A stretch of 64,000 nucleotides of DNA from Silanimonas sp021297925. GTDB taxonomy: Bacteria > Pseudomonadota > Gammaproteobacteria > Xanthomonadales > Xanthomonadaceae. Below are positions 62,382-64,000 of this stretch, piece after piece. Both the position numbers and the translations under genes were made by a program. The stretch covers positions 1 to 64,000 of the forward strand of contig JAPZTL010000002.1 in assembly GCA_027532825.1 (NCBI GenBank), in the 5' to 3' direction. Numbering within the stretch: the first letter of the stretch is position 1; every line of letters begins with the position of its first letter. Below the pieces are notes generated by a model. It saw only the letters and a program-made list of their open reading frames with translations, did not search any database and was not told the origin of the DNA.

Positions 62382-63521
62382 ATGGCTGTTTCCAGTCCCC
62401 GTTCCCGTCTCGTCCTGCTCCTCGCGCTGTCGGCGGCCGTCGGTCTTGCCGCGTGCGGTGGTCGCGGAGGCGATTCGGCCGATGGCGCCGACGATCGCGC
62501 GGCCTCCGGGCGGCCGGGCCAGAAGAAGGAGCAGGCCGTGCCGGTCGAGGTGGAGGCTGCCAGCCAGCGCAGGATCGCCGCCAGCTATGCCGGCACCGCG
62601 AACCTCGAGGTCCCGGCCGATGCGCAGGTGGTTGCGAAGACCAGCGGCGTGCTGCTGCGCGTGCTCGTCGAGGAGGGAGACCAGGTCCGTGCCGGCGAGG
62701 TGCTAGCCCAACTCGATCCGGAGCGCCCGCGCCTCGAGGCGGCCCGCGCGGAGGCGACGATGCGCCGCGCCCAGAACAATTACGAGCGCTCCCGCGAACT
62801 GTTCGAGCGCAAGCTCGTCAGCACCGAGAGCAACGACCAGCTGCGCTTCGAGTACGAATCGGCCAAGGCGGCGTGGGAACTCGCGAAGCTCGAGCTGAGC
62901 TACACGACGATCACCGCGCCGATCGGCGGCGTGGTCGCGCAGCGCCTCGCCAAGCCGGGCAACCTCATCAACGTCAACACGGCGCTGTACCGCATCGTCG
63001 ACAACTCGCGGCTCGAGGCGGTGCTGAACGTGCCGGAGCGGGAGATGGCGACCATGAAGGCGGGCCTGCCGATCCGGATGGAAGTGGACGCCCTGCGCGG
63101 CCAGGCCTTCGAGGGGGTGGTGGACCGCATCAGCCCGGTGGTCGATGCCACCAGCGGCACTTTCCGCGTGGTCGGCGTGTTTCGCGGCCAGGACGCGCTG
63201 AAGCCCGGGATGTTCGGGCGCCTGCAGATCGTCTATGACGAGCGCGAGGCCGCGTTGACGGTGCCGCGCGAGGCGCTGGTCGAGTCCAACGGCGAGTCCT
63301 CGGTGTTCCTTGTGAAGGAGGGCAAGGCCGTTCGCCGGGTCGTCAAGCTGGGCTACGTCAACGGCGAGTACGCCGAAGTGCTGGACGGGCTGAAGGCGGG
63401 CGACAAGGTGATCACCGCCGGTCGGATTGCCGTGCGGGACGGGGTCGCCGTCGAGGTCCTGGCGCCGGCCGGGCCCGAGTCCGGTGACGCCTCCGGGGCC
63501 GTCGCGGCCGCCGGCCGCTGA
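62382..63521 (+). CDS. RND efflux periplasmic adaptor (membrane fusion lipoprotein)
   Basis: A 379-residue MFP linking the inner-membrane pump to an outer-membrane channel. Lipoprotein signal MAVSSPRSRLVLLLALSAAVGLAACGG with lipobox LAAC; lipoyl half-motifs TSGVLLRVLVEEGDQVRAGEVLAQLD and TITAPIGGVVAQRLAKPGNLIN around a coiled-coil hairpin (about 110-150); beta-barrel domain with VDRISPVVDATSGTFRVVG; membrane-proximal VTVPREALVES-like strand. Substrate cannot be told. First gene of an operon with the pump at 63540. Confidence 0.95.
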   Translation: MAVSSPRSRLVLLLALSAAVGLAACGGRGGDSADGADDRAASGRPGQKKEQAVPVEVEAASQRRIAASYAGTANLEVPADAQVVAKTSGVLLRVLVEEGDQVRAGEVLAQLDPERPRLEAARAEATMRRAQNNYERSRELFERKLVSTESNDQLRFEYESAKAAWELAKLELSYTTITAPIGGVVAQRLAKPGNLINVNTALYRIVDNSRLEAVLNVPEREMATMKAGLPIRMEVDALRGQAFEGVVDRISPVVDATSGTFRVVGVFRGQDALKPGMFGRLQIVYDEREAALTVPREALVESNGESSVFLVKEGKAVRRVVKLGYVNGEYAEVLDGLKAGDKVITAGRIAVRDGVAVEVLAPAGPESGDASGAVAAAGR

Positions 63522-63539
63522 GCCGGGACGCCCGCGACC

Positions 63540-64000
63540 ATGGGATTGATCGAACTCGCGACCCGCCGCCGCGTCACGGTGGCGATGGTGACGTTGACCT
63601 TCATGCTCTTCGGGTTGATCGCCCTTCGTGACCTGAAGGTCAACCTGCTGCCCGACCTGAGCTATCCGACGCTGACCGTTCGCACCGAGTACACCGGCGC
63701 CGCGCCCGCCGAGGTCGAGACGCTGATCACCGAACCGGTGGAACAGGCCGTCGGCGTGGTGAAGAACCTCCGCAAGCTGAAGTCGGTGTCGCGGACCGGG
63801 CAGAGCGACGTGGTGCTCGAGTTCGCCTGGGGCACCGACATGGACCAGGCCAGCCTCGAGGTCCGCGACAAGCTCGAACTGCTCCAGCTGCCGCTGGAGG
63901 TGAAGCCGCCGGTGCTGCTGCGCTTCAACCCGAGCACGCAGCCGATCATGCGCCTCGTGATCGCCGCGGACGGGGCCAGCGCCTCGCCCGAGGCGCTGAT
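63540..64000 (+). CDS. RND efflux pump, N-terminal part (cut by window edge)
   Basis: The first 153 residues of an AcrB/MmpL-type permease, 18 nt after the adaptor gene. MGLIELATRRRVTVAMVTLTFMLFGLIALRDLKVNLLPDLSYPTLTV is the first membrane segment and the conserved LP-D-YP motif; it continues TEYTGAAPAEVETLITEPVEQAVG and LEVRDKLELLQLPLEVKPPVLLRFNPSTQPIM, the start of the porter domain. A full protein would have about 1020 residues, twelve membrane segments and two porter domains. Confidence 0.95.
   Translation, partial: MGLIELATRRRVTVAMVTLTFMLFGLIALRDLKVNLLPDLSYPTLTVRTEYTGAAPAEVETLITEPVEQAVGVVKNLRKLKSVSRTGQSDVVLEFAWGTDMDQASLEVRDKLELLQLPLEVKPPVLLRFNPSTQPIMRLVIAADGASASPEAL

Overview
The window is GC-rich, densely packed chromosomal DNA from a gammaproteobacterium, most likely of the order Lysobacterales (Xanthomonadales). 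The evidence is gene order: recN / hrcA-grpE-dnaK-dnaJ-dapB-carA-carB-greA-rpfE-recJ-prfB-lysS and clpS-clpA / infA-aat-FemAB-like-trxB / ald-ftsK-lolA-rarA-crcB-serS, together with a cysteine-free Fur and a tmRNA tag reading ANDDVYALAA. I cannot name the genus from sequence alone.

Layout. 1-1475: end of an integrated element, with the 5' end of an ISL3-type transposase, one unrecognised protein gene, and a 44-nt tRNA-Cys 3' fragment (1432-1475) that looks like the attachment scar. 1485-5394: terminator, tRNA-Leu(TAA), then an overlapping HD-GYP / PAS-GGDEF-EAL pair for cyclic-di-GMP. 5411-7812: accessory genes (a broken LysR gene, a short NTF2-like gene, a VOC protein and a VapBC-type toxin-antitoxin pair). 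7893-10571: tmRNA and smpB on the minus strand, then ratA-rnfH, bamE and fur. 10605-17367: recN and the heat-shock operon. 17419-28608: dapB, carAB, greA, rpfE, recJ, prfB (with its programmed +1 frameshift) and lysS.

28625-36059 is the most interesting stretch. It has the outline of the Xanthomonas rpf locus (rpfE, recJ, prfB and lysS on one side; an RpfB-like acyl-CoA ligase and the RpfA aconitase on the other), but no rpfF, rpfC or receiver-type rpfG lies between. Instead there are two overlapping cyclic-di-GMP genes: an EAL protein with a degenerate GGDEF domain and an HD-GYP protein whose HD dyad is replaced by MD. 36197-38372 is a nudJ-mnmA-hflD operon. 38497-52841 holds proteolysis (clpS, clpA, aat), translation (infA, serS), redox (trxB), ald, ftsK, lolA, rarA, crcB and a LysR regulator. 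After tRNA-Ser(TGA) come two unknown membrane proteins, a GacA/UvrY-like regulator, rne and rluC (divergent), phhB, nfuA, an unknown periplasmic protein, two small cytochromes c and the start of an RND efflux operon that runs off the right edge.

How it works together: clpS/clpA/aat form an N-end-rule set, ssrA/smpB provide ribosome rescue, hrcA-grpE-dnaK-dnaJ provide folding, and four separate genes make, break or sense cyclic-di-GMP. Several promoters place the start codon 6-7 nt after the -10 box, suggesting leaderless mRNAs (clpS, nfuA, dapB). Long open frames opposite real genes (for example opposite carB and rne) are by-products of the high GC content and are not reported as genes.
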